Shown here piece by piece: positions 7,320 through 16,239 of a stretch of DNA of 64,000 nt. Under the pieces are notes generated by a model. It was not told where the DNA came from. It saw only the letters and a list, made by a program, of their open reading frames with translations, and did not search any database. This stretch comes from Pseudomonas sp. TCU-HL1 (GTDB taxonomy: Bacteria > Pseudomonadota > Gammaproteobacteria > Pseudomonadales > Pseudomonadaceae). The first letter of the stretch is position 1; each line of letters begins with the position of its first letter. The stretch spans positions 5,146,001-5,210,000 of the forward strand of contig NZ_CP015992.1 of the NCBI RefSeq assembly GCF_001708505.1, in the 5' to 3' direction. Made by a program: the position numbers and the translations under genes.

Positions 7320-8225
7320 ATGCTCAGCTTTATCCCCTCTCCCCTGCTCGGTGCCCTGGCGGCGTTGTTGCTGACACTCAACACCCTGTTCTGGTGCATT
7401 CCGCTGTTCGCCGTCACCCTGCTTAAACTGCTGCTGCCCTTCCGTGCCGCCAAACACGCGCTGAACTGGGCCGCCAGCTTCGTCGCCGAGGGCTGGATCA
7501 GCTGCAACAAACTGTGGATGCGCCTGGTGCGTGACACCCGCTGGAACGTCGACGGCCTGGCCGGCCTGGATTACCAGCACAGCTACCTGGTCACCAGCAA
7601 CCATCAGAGCTGGGTGGACATTCTGGTCCTGCAGCATCTGTTCAATCGCCGCATCCGCCTGCTGCGCTTCTTCCTCAAGCAGGAGCTGATCTGGGTCCCG
7701 GTGATCGGCCTGTGCTGGTGGGCGCTGGATTTCCCCTTCATGAAGCGCTACTCCAAGGCCTACCTGGCCAAGCATCCCGAGAAGAAGGGCAAGGACCTGG
7801 AAACCACCCGCCGCACCTGCGACAAGTTCCGCGACAATCCGGTCGGCATCTTCAACTTCCTCGAAGGCACCCGTTTCACCCGCGCCAAGCACGACGAACA
7901 GGGCTCGCCCTTCCAGTACCTGCTCAAACCCAGGGCCGGCGGCATCGCCTTCGTGCTGGACGCCATGGGCGAGCAATTGCACTCGCTGGTCAACGTCACC
8001 ATCCACTACCCGGATGGCAACCCAAGCTTCTGGACCCTGCTGGCCGGCCGGCTGCGCCAGGTGGTGGTGCGTATCGAAAAGCTGGACATTCCCCAGGAGT
8101 TCATCGGCAAGAACTACGACCAGGACGAGCAGTACCGCCTGGCGTTCCAGCAATGGGTGAATCACCTGTGGGAAGTCAAGGACGCCCAGCTCGCCCGGCT
8201 GCACCAGCAATTCCCGGCGGCCTGA
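7320..8225 (+). CDS. PlsC-like acyltransferase (YihG-type)
   Basis: A 301-residue membrane-bound acyltransferase. A hydrophobic segment at about 5-38 should anchor it in the inner membrane. The catalytic NHxxxxD motif is NHQSWVD (near 96-102) and the acceptor motif is EGTRFTR (near 180). The family transfers an acyl chain to lysophosphatidic acid or a related lysolipid. The E. coli YihG-type paralogue acts as an extra sn-2 acyltransferase. I placed the start at the ATG at 7320, where the hydrophobic N-terminus begins. The longer frame from 7227 has low-complexity upstream sequence and no better ribosome site. It stands alone between the REP and a bidirectional terminator. Confidence 0.88.
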   Translation: MLSFIPSPLLGALAALLLTLNTLFWCIPLFAVTLLKLLLPFRAAKHALNWAASFVAEGWISCNKLWMRLVRDTRWNVDGLAGLDYQHSYLVTSNHQSWVDILVLQHLFNRRIRLLRFFLKQELIWVPVIGLCWWALDFPFMKRYSKAYLAKHPEKKGKDLETTRRTCDKFRDNPVGIFNFLEGTRFTRAKHDEQGSPFQYLLKPRAGGIAFVLDAMGEQLHSLVNVTIHYPDGNPSFWTLLAGRLRQVVVRIEKLDIPQEFIGKNYDQDEQYRLAFQQWVNHLWEVKDAQLARLHQQFPAA

Positions 8226-8235
8226 GCCGGATACG

Positions 8236-8262
8236 AAAAACCCGCCGAACGGCGGGTTTTTG
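8236..8262. terminator. Bidirectional terminator
   Basis: AAAAACCCGCC, loop GAAC, GGCGGGTTTTT. Five A precede and five T follow the stem, so it works on both strands. It lies between the convergent acyltransferase and EthD-like genes. Confidence 0.88.
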
Positions 8263-8269
8263 CTTTTTC

Positions 8270-8584
8270 CTAGGCCGTCTGTAGCACCTCATCCACCTGG
8301 AGCAATGGCGCCAGGTTGGTGTAATTGGGGATATCGGCGCTGATCTCGTCGCCGTTCAGTTCCAGCGTGCTACGCAGTTCCTCCATTGACAGTACCCATA
8401 GGTTGGCCATGCAGATAAACGGCGCCACGGCGCCATCCGCTGCGGCCAGGCCCCTGCGCACTTCGACCTTCACCAGGTTTTCGCCGATCAGGCGGGTCAG
8501 GAGCGGGATATGTTCCTCGCAGTAGTAGGTGAAATCGAACTTGGCGCCCGGCGCGTTGGGGTACGCCACAACAAAGCAGTACAT
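8270..8584 (-). CDS. EthD-like dimeric alpha-beta barrel protein
   Basis: A 104-residue protein. YCFVVAYPNAPGAKFDFTYY, then HIPLLTRLIG, and the closing IPNYTNLAPLLQVDEVL fit the EthD / dimeric ferredoxin-like barrel family, small cytoplasmic proteins linked to oxidative degradation pathways or acting as monooxygenase-like enzymes. The His in EEHIPL is the position conserved in the family. It is single and monocistronic, preceded by GGAGG. The substrate is unknown. Confidence 0.75.
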   Translation of the reverse strand: MYCFVVAYPNAPGAKFDFTYYCEEHIPLLTRLIGENLVKVEVRRGLAAADGAVAPFICMANLWVLSMEELRSTLELNGDEISADIPNYTNLAPLLQVDEVLQTA

Positions 8585-8700
8585 GGAGCCTCCTTATCGC
8601 GATGTGCCGGGGGCCTGATCCCGAATGCCCCGACACATGAAGTGTAGGCCCGTGAATTCGGGTGTGCGTGATGGCCCGCACACCCTGATCTCTCTCCGCC

Positions 8701-10857
8701 TCAGGGGGACGGCGTGAGGCTGCCGGAGCCCTCGCGCAGCGTGTTCCAGTCCACCCCCCGTGGAAAGGCCTCGGCCTTGGCCACGGGCAGGCCCGGCGCC
8801 ACCAGGAAGCCCTGCATGTAGGCACAGCCATGCTCCAGCAGCCAATCTCGCTGGGCCAGGGTTTCCACGCCCTCGGCGATCACCTCCAGGCCCAGGTGGC
8901 GGCTGAGGTCGATGATGGTGCTGACCACCGCGGCGTCGCGCCGCGACTCCAGCATGTTGGAGATGAACAGGCGGTCGATCTTCAGCGTGTCCAGTTCGAA
9001 ATGCCGCAGATAGGCCAGGGACGAATAACCGGTGCCGAAGTCGTCGATGGCGATGCGTACGCCCAGCGCGCGCAGTTGCCGAAGCTGTTCGCGGGTCAAT
9101 TCGAGGTCCTGCATCAACGCGCTTTCGGTGACTTCCACCTCCAGTTGCTCGGGCCGCAGACTGAATTCGCTCAGCACCCGCCGCAGGTCGTCCACCAGTT
9201 GCGGCATGCCGAACTGCACCGGGCTGACGTTCAAGCTGACCACCAGATCGTCACCAAACAGCGGCCTCCAGGCACAGCACTGGCTGGCGCCCTCGCGCAG
9301 GACCCAGTCGCCCAGGCGGTTGATCAGACGGGTTTCTTCCAGCAAAGGGATGAACACATTTGGCGCCACGGTACCGGCCACCCGGTGTTCCCAGCGCAAC
9401 AGTGCCTCGAAGCCACGCAGACGACCGGTTTCCAGGTGAATCTGCGGCTGGTAGACCAGGTGGAAGTCGTTCTGCTCGATGGCATTGCGCAGGCTTTCCT
9501 CCAGCATCAACCGGGATCGGGCGCGGCCGTTCATCTCCGGCGAGTAGAAGCGGTATTGCTGGCGACCGGCTCGTTTGGCCTCGTACATGGCGATGTCTGC
9601 CGCACGCAGGAGGCCATCCACGCTCTGCCCGCACTCGGGGAAACAGGCGATGCCGACACTGGCGCCAAGGGTAACGTCGATGCCTTCGATGTGATGGCGC
9701 ACCGAGACCAGTTCGATCAGTTTCTCCGCCACCCGCGCGGCGTCCTCGGGATGATCGAGGGTATCGAGCAGCGCGGTGAATTCGTCACCGCCCATGCGCG
9801 CGAGGATGTCGTAGGGCCGTAAGCAGTTCTTCAATTGCTCCGCCACCCGCCGCAATACGCGGTCGCCCGCCTCATGGCCGAGGGAGTCGTTGATCAGCTT
9901 GAAGCCATCCAGGTCCAGATAGAGCACTGCCATACGCTTGCCATTACGCTCGATACGCGCCAGGGAAGCCTCCAGCGCCTGGTGGAAACCACGGCGGTTG
10001 AGCAGCCCGGTCAAGGCGTCGGTGATGGCCTGGGACTCCAGTTGGGCATGCAGTTGGCGCACCGCTGACATGTCCAGGGCAATGACCACCATGGAGCGTT
10101 GCAACCGGGGTAGAGGCGAGGATGACAGCGCCACCGGCAGGCGCTCGCCGCCTAGGGTCTTGAGGCTGGCGTCGTGCAAGCGATAGGTCTCGTTCTGCCT
10201 CCAGTGGCGATAAAAGTCCGAGCTTTTCCACTCGCCACCCACCTCCGGGTAAGCGATCAGGTTCAGCAGCGGCTGGCCTTCCAGATTGCCCACCGAGCCC
10301 TGCAGCATCTGCGCCATGGCCGGGTTGGCGAAGTTGATGATGCCGTCTTCGCCAACCACCAGGATGCCTTCAGCTGCATTCTCCAGCACCGATGCGTTGA
10401 ATGCCCGGGCGCTGTCGAGCTGCTGGCTCAGTTGCAGCAGATCGCGCCGGTTGCGCTCGTGGGCCAGCAGGGATTGCACCTTGTGGCGCAGCACCTGCGG
10501 GTCGAAGGGTTTGAGGATGAAATCCACTGCGCCAGAGGTGTAACCCCGCAGCACGGCGTCCTGGGTATGGGCGATGGCCGAGATGAAGATAATCGGCGTG
10601 TAACGGGTCAGGGGGCTGCTACGCATCAGTCGCGCCACTTCGAAGCCGTCCATGCGCGGCATCTGCACGTCCAGCAGCACCAGGCCCACCTCTTCCTCCA
10701 GCAGGCATTTCAGCGCGGCCTCGCCAGAGTCCACGGTGCGCACCTGCCACTCGCCGTCGTCCAGCAGGGCCTCCATGGCTGCAAGGTTTTCCGGACGGTC
10801 GTCCACCACCAGCAAGATGTTCGCCACAGGGTCTTCCTTACGCTGCAGGCGCGCCAT
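8701..10857 (-). CDS. Response regulator with REC-PAS-GGDEF-EAL domains
   Basis: A 718-residue cytoplasmic c-di-GMP regulator. The receiver domain (about 12-130) has the acidic pair in VVDDRP, phospho-acceptor Asp in LLDVQMP and Lys in LKPFD. PAS spans about 150-270. The GGDEF domain (about 285-440) keeps the active GGDEF motif and an RPYD inhibitory site five residues before it. The EAL domain (about 455-700) keeps FEALLRW, DDFGTGYSS and IAEGVET. Both enzymatic halves therefore look intact. Phosphorylation probably decides whether c-di-GMP is made or broken down. Its first 20 bases overlap the end of the hybrid kinase gene upstream, so the two are co-translated and very likely form one signalling pair. 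Confidence 0.93.
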   Translation of the reverse strand: MARLQRKEDPVANILLVVDDRPENLAAMEALLDDGEWQVRTVDSGEAALKCLLEEEVGLVLLDVQMPRMDGFEVARLMRSSPLTRYTPIIFISAIAHTQDAVLRGYTSGAVDFILKPFDPQVLRHKVQSLLAHERNRRDLLQLSQQLDSARAFNASVLENAAEGILVVGEDGIINFANPAMAQMLQGSVGNLEGQPLLNLIAYPEVGGEWKSSDFYRHWRQNETYRLHDASLKTLGGERLPVALSSSPLPRLQRSMVVIALDMSAVRQLHAQLESQAITDALTGLLNRRGFHQALEASLARIERNGKRMAVLYLDLDGFKLINDSLGHEAGDRVLRRVAEQLKNCLRPYDILARMGGDEFTALLDTLDHPEDAARVAEKLIELVSVRHHIEGIDVTLGASVGIACFPECGQSVDGLLRAADIAMYEAKRAGRQQYRFYSPEMNGRARSRLMLEESLRNAIEQNDFHLVYQPQIHLETGRLRGFEALLRWEHRVAGTVAPNVFIPLLEETRLINRLGDWVLREGASQCCAWRPLFGDDLVVSLNVSPVQFGMPQLVDDLRRVLSEFSLRPEQLEVEVTESALMQDLELTREQLRQLRALGVRIAIDDFGTGYSSLAYLRHFELDTLKIDRLFISNMLESRRDAAVVSTIIDLSRHLGLEVIAEGVETLAQRDWLLEHGCAYMQGFLVAPGLPVAKAEAFPRGVDWNTLREGSGSLTPSP

Positions 10858-13800
10858 GGCGACCTCCTGGTTGTTCCATCCAGCGGTAGAGCATGTCCAG
10901 CAGTTCCTGGCGACTGACCGGCTTAGCCAGGTAGTCGTCGGCGCCGGCGGTTATGCATTTCTCCCGGTCGCCCTTCATCGCATGGGCGGTCAGGGCAATG
11001 ATCGGGATACCACAGCCATGCTCCTGCTTGAGCACGCGGGTGGCGGTGTAGCCGTCCATATTGGGCATGGCCATGTCCATCAGGATCAGGTCGAAGGGTT
11101 CGCGCTGGAAGCAGTTGATGGCTTCCAGGCCATCGCTCGCGGCGGTGACTTTCAGGCCCACTTCATCGAGCAACGCACTGAGCGCGTAGATGTTGCGCAC
11201 ATCGTCGTCCACCAGTAGCACACGGCAGCCCTCCAGCGGGTCCGCTGCCGGGCCGGCCCCCGGCTGGCGCACGGCGGCGAGGAAGCCCTGCACCGCTGAG
11301 CTGAGATTGTCGAGGTCTTCACCGGCCTTGCGCACCACGACCGCCGAGTAGCGGCGCAGCCGCTGCAGGTTCTGCTGGTTGACGTCGACTCCGGTATTGA
11401 TGACGACCCGCGAGCCATCCAGCGGGCGCTCGCGGTCAAGGCTGTCGAGCAGCTCGAAACCGTCCTGGTCAGGCAGGTCGAGGTCAATCACCAGGGCGGA
11501 AAAGTCGTTCTCCGCATAGGCCTTGCGCGCGCCCTCTCCGCTGGCACTGGCCACCACGTTGAAGCCCAGTTGCTGCAAGTGCTCGCGGTAGTGCTCGCGC
11601 TCTACCTCCACATCCTCGACCAGCAGCAGCTTGCGTTCCTCGGGTGGCTGGCCGCCTTCAAGGTCCTGGAAGACCTGCTCCAGGTCTTCGCGGGCGATGG
11701 GCTTGACCAGGTAGCGCGTCTCGTCCTCGTTCCAGTCCTGCGGCTGCGGCACGCAGGAAAGGATATTCACCGGCGTATTGCGGTGGTTGGCGTGGCTGCG
11801 CAGCCTGCGGTAGATCTGCCAGCCGCTGATGTCAGGCAGCAGGATGTCGAGGATGACGGCCGCGAAACGCTCGCTCTGCAGCAGGGCAATGGCCTGTTTG
11901 CCGCTTCGACAGTGGACCGCGGAAAAGCCGTGTGCCTGAGCTTCCTCGGCGATCACCGAGGCGAAATTGATGTCATCTTCGACGATCAGCACGGACGGCC
12001 CCTGCCCGCTGCGCACCGGCTGCTGGGGCTCCTCGTCGTCCTTCGGCTGGCTGGCGGCCACCGCCACCGGCAACTGGACGATGAAGCGCGAGCCGCGCCC
12101 CGGCACGCTTTCCAGGCGGATGTCGCCATCCAGGGCCAGCACCAGCTGGCGAGTGATGGCCAGCCCTAGTCCGGTGCCGCCGAAGCGGCGGCTGGTGGAG
12201 CCGTCGATCTGCTGGAAGGCCTGGAAGATGCGGTCGTGCTGGTCTTCGGGAATGCCGATCCCCGTGTCGCGGACCGCGAAACGCAGGACTTCGCGCTCGT
12301 CGGTAACAGCCGCGGGGTCCAGCTCGACGGACAGCTCTACCTCGCCCTGTTCGGTGAACTTGAGGGCATTCGACAGCAGATTGCGCAGGATCTGGTGCAG
12401 GCGCACACGGTCGCTGTGTATAACCCGCGGTACGCCGGCCTGGACGTGGGTGGACAGGCGCAGCCCCTTGATCTCTGCCATGGGACGCAGGCTGGCATCC
12501 AGCTCGGCGAACATGTCCTGGACGTTGAGCGGCTCCAGCTTGAGCTGCATCCGCCCCGCTTCCACCTTGGCCAGGTCGAGCACGTCGTTGATCAATTGCA
12601 GCAGGTCGTTGCCGGCGCGGTGGACGATGTCGGCATGGCGGGTCTGCTTCTCGGTGAGGTTGCCAACCATGTTCTGACGCAGCTGATCGCTGAGGATCAG
12701 GATGCTGTTGAGCGGCGTGCGCAACTCGTGGGACATGTTGGCGAGGAATTCGGACTTGTAACGGTTGGCTAGCATCAGTTGCTCGGCCTGGTCGCGCAGG
12801 CGCTGCTCCGCGGCGCGGCGCTCGCTGATGTCGATGATCACCGCCTGCACCAGCACCTCACGGCCGACGCGGATCGGCGACAACCCCACTTCAAGGGGAA
12901 TCATGCGGCCGTCCCGATGCTGGCCGAACAGTTCGCGGTTGCTGCCCATGCGCCGCTGCTCAGGCTTGCGCATGAAGCCCTCGCGCAGGTGTATATGGGC
13001 CTCACGCAAGGCTTCTGGCAGCAACATCTCCACGGGAGATTCGAGCATTTCCAGACGGCCATAGCCGAACAGCTGTTCGGTCTGTCGGTTGACCATCGAG
13101 ATCCGCCCAAGGGAATCCACCAGGACAATGGCGTTGGGCGAAGCCTCCACCACCAGGCGGAAGCGCTCTTCAGCGCTCTTGCGCGCCTGCAGGTCCACCA
13201 GGTTGATCAGGTAACGCTGGTTCACGCCAAGGTTCAGGCTGCTCAGGGTCAGCGCTACCGGGATTCGCTCTCCCCCCTCCTGCTGCGCTTCGACCTCGGT
13301 CAACTGGGTGGGCGCCTGGTCAACTTCACTCGACTCCAGGGCCGCCATATTCGGCAGGTAGCGCTGCAAGCGCTGCCCCAGCAGAAATTCGGTGTTGCAG
13401 GCCAACAAGTCGCCGGCACTGGCATTGGCCATTTCGATCCGCCCTTGGGCATCACAGATAAGCGTAGCCACCGGCAGGTGCTGCAGCAGCAGGCGGAAGC
13501 GTTCCTCACGCTCGGCAAGCTCGATGGAGGAAGACAGACTGAGTTGCAATTGTCGCTCACGCTGGTAGAGGTAGCCGCCCACCAACAGCGAGAGCAGCCC
13601 TGCGGCCGCCAGGCCGGTCCAGAGGCTGAAGGCGATTCGGTTGTTGCCCAGCATGGTCTCGTACTTTGCGGTGCTGCCTACGCCCAGGGCCCATGTGCGG
13701 CCAAACAGCTGCAGTTCCTGGACCTGGTGGAAACGTGGCTGGCGGTCGCCACCGGCCTGCGCCAACAGGGGCATGCCTGGGCTGCCGAGGTCCTTCAGGT

Positions 13801-14566
13801 CGATGCTGTAGAGGCTGCTCTGGGTCCCCAGGATGCCGTCCATCAGGTCGTTCACGCGAAAGGCGCCACAGACCATGCCGACCAGTGCCGCGCGGCGCTC
13901 CTCGACGGTGCTGCTGGGCGCGTCCGGGCGGTACACCGGCATGTAGAGCAGCAGGCCGCTCTGCACTTGCTGATCGGTTTCCTGCCTGAGCTTGACCGGC
14001 CCGGTGAGGATGGCCTCGCCGGTCTCCCAGGCGAGATTGATAGCCTCCCGGCGCACCGCCTCGGTGAGCATGTCGAAGCCCAGGGTGCGGCGGTTGCGCC
14101 AGTCCATGGGGCTGCTGTACTGCACCACCAGATACTCGTCCCTAGGCTCCGAAGGGAATATGCGGAACTCGCGACGCCCCTGGTCCCAGATCTCACCGAC
14201 GAAATCGCTGAGTTCCTTGTGCTTCAGGTAACGCGCCCAGGCCAGTGCCTGGATACCCGGATAGCGGTCCTGCAACTGCAATTGGTCAGTGGCCCGCGCC
14301 CACCCCTCGGCCGACACGGCGGCGCTGCCGACCATCAGGCCGGACATGCCCCGAAGGACCATCTCGTAGGCGCGCATCCGGATGCCGACGCGCTGGGCAA
14401 TTTCCTCCGCCTCGTTCTTGAAGCGCTGCTCGTACTCGGTACGGTTGCGTGCTTCCAGAGCTAACCATTGCCAGAGCACCAGGCCCCCGAGAACCAGCAT
14501 CAGGATCAGGGTTACCAGCAATGGCAGCAGGTACTTGGGGGATGGGGGGGATTGACGATCGTCCAT
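10838..14566 (-). CDS. CHASE-domain hybrid histidine kinase with three receivers
   Basis: A 1242-residue inner-membrane sensor kinase. A membrane helix at about 13-37 and a second near 320-340 bracket a periplasmic CHASE domain (YPGIQALAWARYL and the FRIFPSEPRDEY region), known for binding small ligands. Two PAS domains follow, then HisKA with the phospho-His in FLANMSHELRTPLNS, then an ATPase domain with GIGIPEDQHDRIF and GTGLGLAI. Three receiver domains follow: VLIVEDD with LDILLPD, LLLVEDVEV with IDLDLPD, and VLLVDDD with MDMAMPN. The start at 14566 has GGAGACTGC before it, while the frame-extending ATG at 14587 lacks a site. It overlaps the GGDEF-EAL regulator by 20 bases. The signal is unknown. 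Confidence 0.92.
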   Translation of the reverse strand: MDDRQSPPSPKYLLPLLVTLILMLVLGGLVLWQWLALEARNRTEYEQRFKNEAEEIAQRVGIRMRAYEMVLRGMSGLMVGSAAVSAEGWARATDQLQLQDRYPGIQALAWARYLKHKELSDFVGEIWDQGRREFRIFPSEPRDEYLVVQYSSPMDWRNRRTLGFDMLTEAVRREAINLAWETGEAILTGPVKLRQETDQQVQSGLLLYMPVYRPDAPSSTVEERRAALVGMVCGAFRVNDLMDGILGTQSSLYSIDLKDLGSPGMPLLAQAGGDRQPRFHQVQELQLFGRTWALGVGSTAKYETMLGNNRIAFSLWTGLAAAGLLSLLVGGYLYQRERQLQLSLSSSIELAEREERFRLLLQHLPVATLICDAQGRIEMANASAGDLLACNTEFLLGQRLQRYLPNMAALESSEVDQAPTQLTEVEAQQEGGERIPVALTLSSLNLGVNQRYLINLVDLQARKSAEERFRLVVEASPNAIVLVDSLGRISMVNRQTEQLFGYGRLEMLESPVEMLLPEALREAHIHLREGFMRKPEQRRMGSNRELFGQHRDGRMIPLEVGLSPIRVGREVLVQAVIIDISERRAAEQRLRDQAEQLMLANRYKSEFLANMSHELRTPLNSILILSDQLRQNMVGNLTEKQTRHADIVHRAGNDLLQLINDVLDLAKVEAGRMQLKLEPLNVQDMFAELDASLRPMAEIKGLRLSTHVQAGVPRVIHSDRVRLHQILRNLLSNALKFTEQGEVELSVELDPAAVTDEREVLRFAVRDTGIGIPEDQHDRIFQAFQQIDGSTSRRFGGTGLGLAITRQLVLALDGDIRLESVPGRGSRFIVQLPVAVAASQPKDDEEPQQPVRSGQGPSVLIVEDDINFASVIAEEAQAHGFSAVHCRSGKQAIALLQSERFAAVILDILLPDISGWQIYRRLRSHANHRNTPVNILSCVPQPQDWNEDETRYLVKPIAREDLEQVFQDLEGGQPPEERKLLLVEDVEVEREHYREHLQQLGFNVVASASGEGARKAYAENDFSALVIDLDLPDQDGFELLDSLDRERPLDGSRVVINTGVDVNQQNLQRLRRYSAVVVRKAGEDLDNLSSAVQGFLAAVRQPGAGPAADPLEGCRVLLVDDDVRNIYALSALLDEVGLKVTAASDGLEAINCFQREPFDLILMDMAMPNMDGYTATRVLKQEHGCGIPIIALTAHAMKGDREKCITAGADDYLAKPVSRQELLDMLYRWMEQPGGRHGAPAA

Positions 14567-14718
14567 GCAGTCTCCTGTCCTTTCCATGGCCGTCGCCGCG
14601 TCGCTGGGTGCGCGGGCAAACGGTTCAGGCCGGGCTCAGCGGAGCCCTGCAACGCAGTCTAGACAGGAAAGTGGGAACTGGCGTTGAGCCAGTAGTCGAG
14701 CGACGAGCGGCAGGAACG

Positions 14719-14744
14719 AAAAGGCCCGCTGCTGCGGGCCCTTT
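14719..14744 (-). terminator. Terminator of the OmpA-type lipoprotein gene
   Basis: Stem GGCCCGC / GCGGGCC around TGCT at 14723-14740. On the minus strand the stem is followed by a run of T (four A at 14719-14722 on the plus strand). It lies 16 bases after the lipoprotein stop. Confidence 0.75.
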
Positions 14745-14759
14745 CGGGGAGAGTGGAAC

Positions 14760-15467
14760 TCAGTACTGCTGCGGAGCCTGGGCGCCGGGGATGGGGGTCA
14801 GTTTGATCTCCACGCGGCGGTTCTGCGAGCGGCCCGCCTCATTGGCGTTGCTGGCCACCGGCAGGTCCGGGCCCATACCACGGGAAGTCACGCGGGCACC
14901 ATTGACGCCCTGGGCCATCAGGTAGTTGGCCACGCTCTGTGCACGCAGTTGCGACAGGTTCATGTTGTATTGGTGGCTACCGGTGCTGTCGGTGTGGCCG
15001 ACCACCTCGATGTTGTTCTGGTCGTACTGCTTGAACGAGGTCGCCAGGTTGTTCAGCGGGGTGTAGAAGTTGCTGGCGATATCCGCCGAGTTGGTAGCAA
15101 AGGTGATGTTGCCCGGCATGATCAGGTTGATGTTGTCGCCCTGGCGCTGTACCTGCACGCCGGTGCCTTCCATGCTGCGACGCAGCTCCGCTTCCTGCTT
15201 GTCGACGTAGTAGCCGTAGCCAGCACTGGCAGCGCCCGCCACGGCGGCACCGATCAGCGCACCCTTGCCACGGTTGTCGTGATTGATCGCAGCGCCCGCT
15301 ACGGCACCAGCCAGGGCGCCCAGGGCACCGTACTTGGCGGTCTTGCTCATGCCGCCCTCGGCGGGAGCCTGGACTTCACCCTGTTGATTGTAGGGATTCT
15401 GCGCGGCACAGCCAGACAACATGGCGAAAGCGGTGGCGGCGATGATCAGGCGACGCGGGGTGAACAT
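14760..15467 (-). CDS. OmpA-family lipoprotein with glycine-zipper segment
   Basis: A 235-residue outer-membrane lipoprotein. The signal peptide ends in the lipobox LSGC (Cys20). A glycine-rich membrane-like stretch follows (YGALGALAGAVAGAAINHD and GALIGAAVAGAASAGYGYY, about 46-86). The C-terminal OmpA peptidoglycan-binding domain covers about 110-225, with the key NVEVVGHTDSTGS-like run seen as IEVVGHTDSTGS, and LSQLRAQSVANYL. It probably anchors the outer membrane to peptidoglycan, like YiaD/PA0833. It is monocistronic, with its own terminator downstream. Confidence 0.92.
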   Translation of the reverse strand: MFTPRRLIIAATAFAMLSGCAAQNPYNQQGEVQAPAEGGMSKTAKYGALGALAGAVAGAAINHDNRGKGALIGAAVAGAASAGYGYYVDKQEAELRRSMEGTGVQVQRQGDNINLIMPGNITFATNSADIASNFYTPLNNLATSFKQYDQNNIEVVGHTDSTGSHQYNMNLSQLRAQSVANYLMAQGVNGARVTSRGMGPDLPVASNANEAGRSQNRRVEIKLTPIPGAQAPQQY

Positions 15468-15547
15468 GGACTTTTACTCCTGAGAATTCTCAAAGCCGAT
15501 ATGGCTGCGGGCCATTAGAGCATCTGGATGCAGAGAAATTCCGTGGA

Positions 15548-16189
15548 TCAGGCCCGCACAAACGGATTTTCACGCATCTCGTCACCCAGGCGGGTATTCG
15601 GACCGTGGCCGGTGACCACGGTGGCCTCCTCGTCAAGGCTGTAAAGGCGCTGCTTGATAGAGCGTTCGATGGTGCTGTAGTCGCCACCCCAGAGGTCGGT
15701 ACGGCCGATGCCACGACGGAACAGGGTATCGCCGGCGATCAGCAGCTTGGCCTCGGGGAACCAGAAACTCATGGAGCCCGGTGTGTGACCGGGTGTATGC
15801 AGGGCAACGCCACAGCCACAGGCCAGCTCCTCGTCATCGGCCAGCCACTGGTCGGGTGCGGGCACCGGCTTGTAGGGCACGCCGAACATGCGGCACTGCA
15901 TCTCCAGGTTGTCCCAGAGGAACTGGTCTTCCTTGTGCAGGTGCAGGGTCGCGCCGGTGGCCTTCTTCAACTCGCCGGACGCGAGGAAGTGATCCAGGTG
16001 AGCATGGGTGTGAATGATGCTGACCAGCTTCAGGCCGTGCGCTTCCAGGCGCGCCAGGATCAGCTCATGGTTGCCGCCCGGGTCTACGACTATAGCCTTC
16101 TTGCTGACCGGATCGCCGATCAGCGTGCAGTTGCACTGCAACGGGCCGACAGGGAAGGTTTCGCGGATCAGGGTGGTGGGCTGGGTCAT
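15548..16189 (-). CDS. MBL-fold metallohydrolase, glyoxalase II-like
   Basis: A 213-residue cytoplasmic enzyme of the metallo-beta-lactamase superfamily. Zinc-binding motifs are HTHAHLDH (about 57-64), the His in HTPGHTPGS, Asp in IAGDTLF and His in VTGHGPNT. This is the hydroxyacylglutathione hydrolase-like subgroup that cleaves thioesters of glutathione or similar compounds. The start at 16189 (MTQPTTLIRE) has GGAGATGCC upstream. The much longer frame to 16666 is out-of-family sequence antisense to nothing useful and is rejected. The AraC gene lies 50 bases upstream on the same strand. Confidence 0.9.
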   Translation of the reverse strand: MTQPTTLIRETFPVGPLQCNCTLIGDPVSKKAIVVDPGGNHELILARLEAHGLKLVSIIHTHAHLDHFLASGELKKATGATLHLHKEDQFLWDNLEMQCRMFGVPYKPVPAPDQWLADDEELACGCGVALHTPGHTPGSMSFWFPEAKLLIAGDTLFRRGIGRTDLWGGDYSTIERSIKQRLYSLDEEATVVTGHGPNTRLGDEMRENPFVRA

Positions 16190-16239
16190 CGGGCATCTCC
16201 GGTACGGCGGTGCGCTCTGCGGCGCGCGGGGAATGGGCT

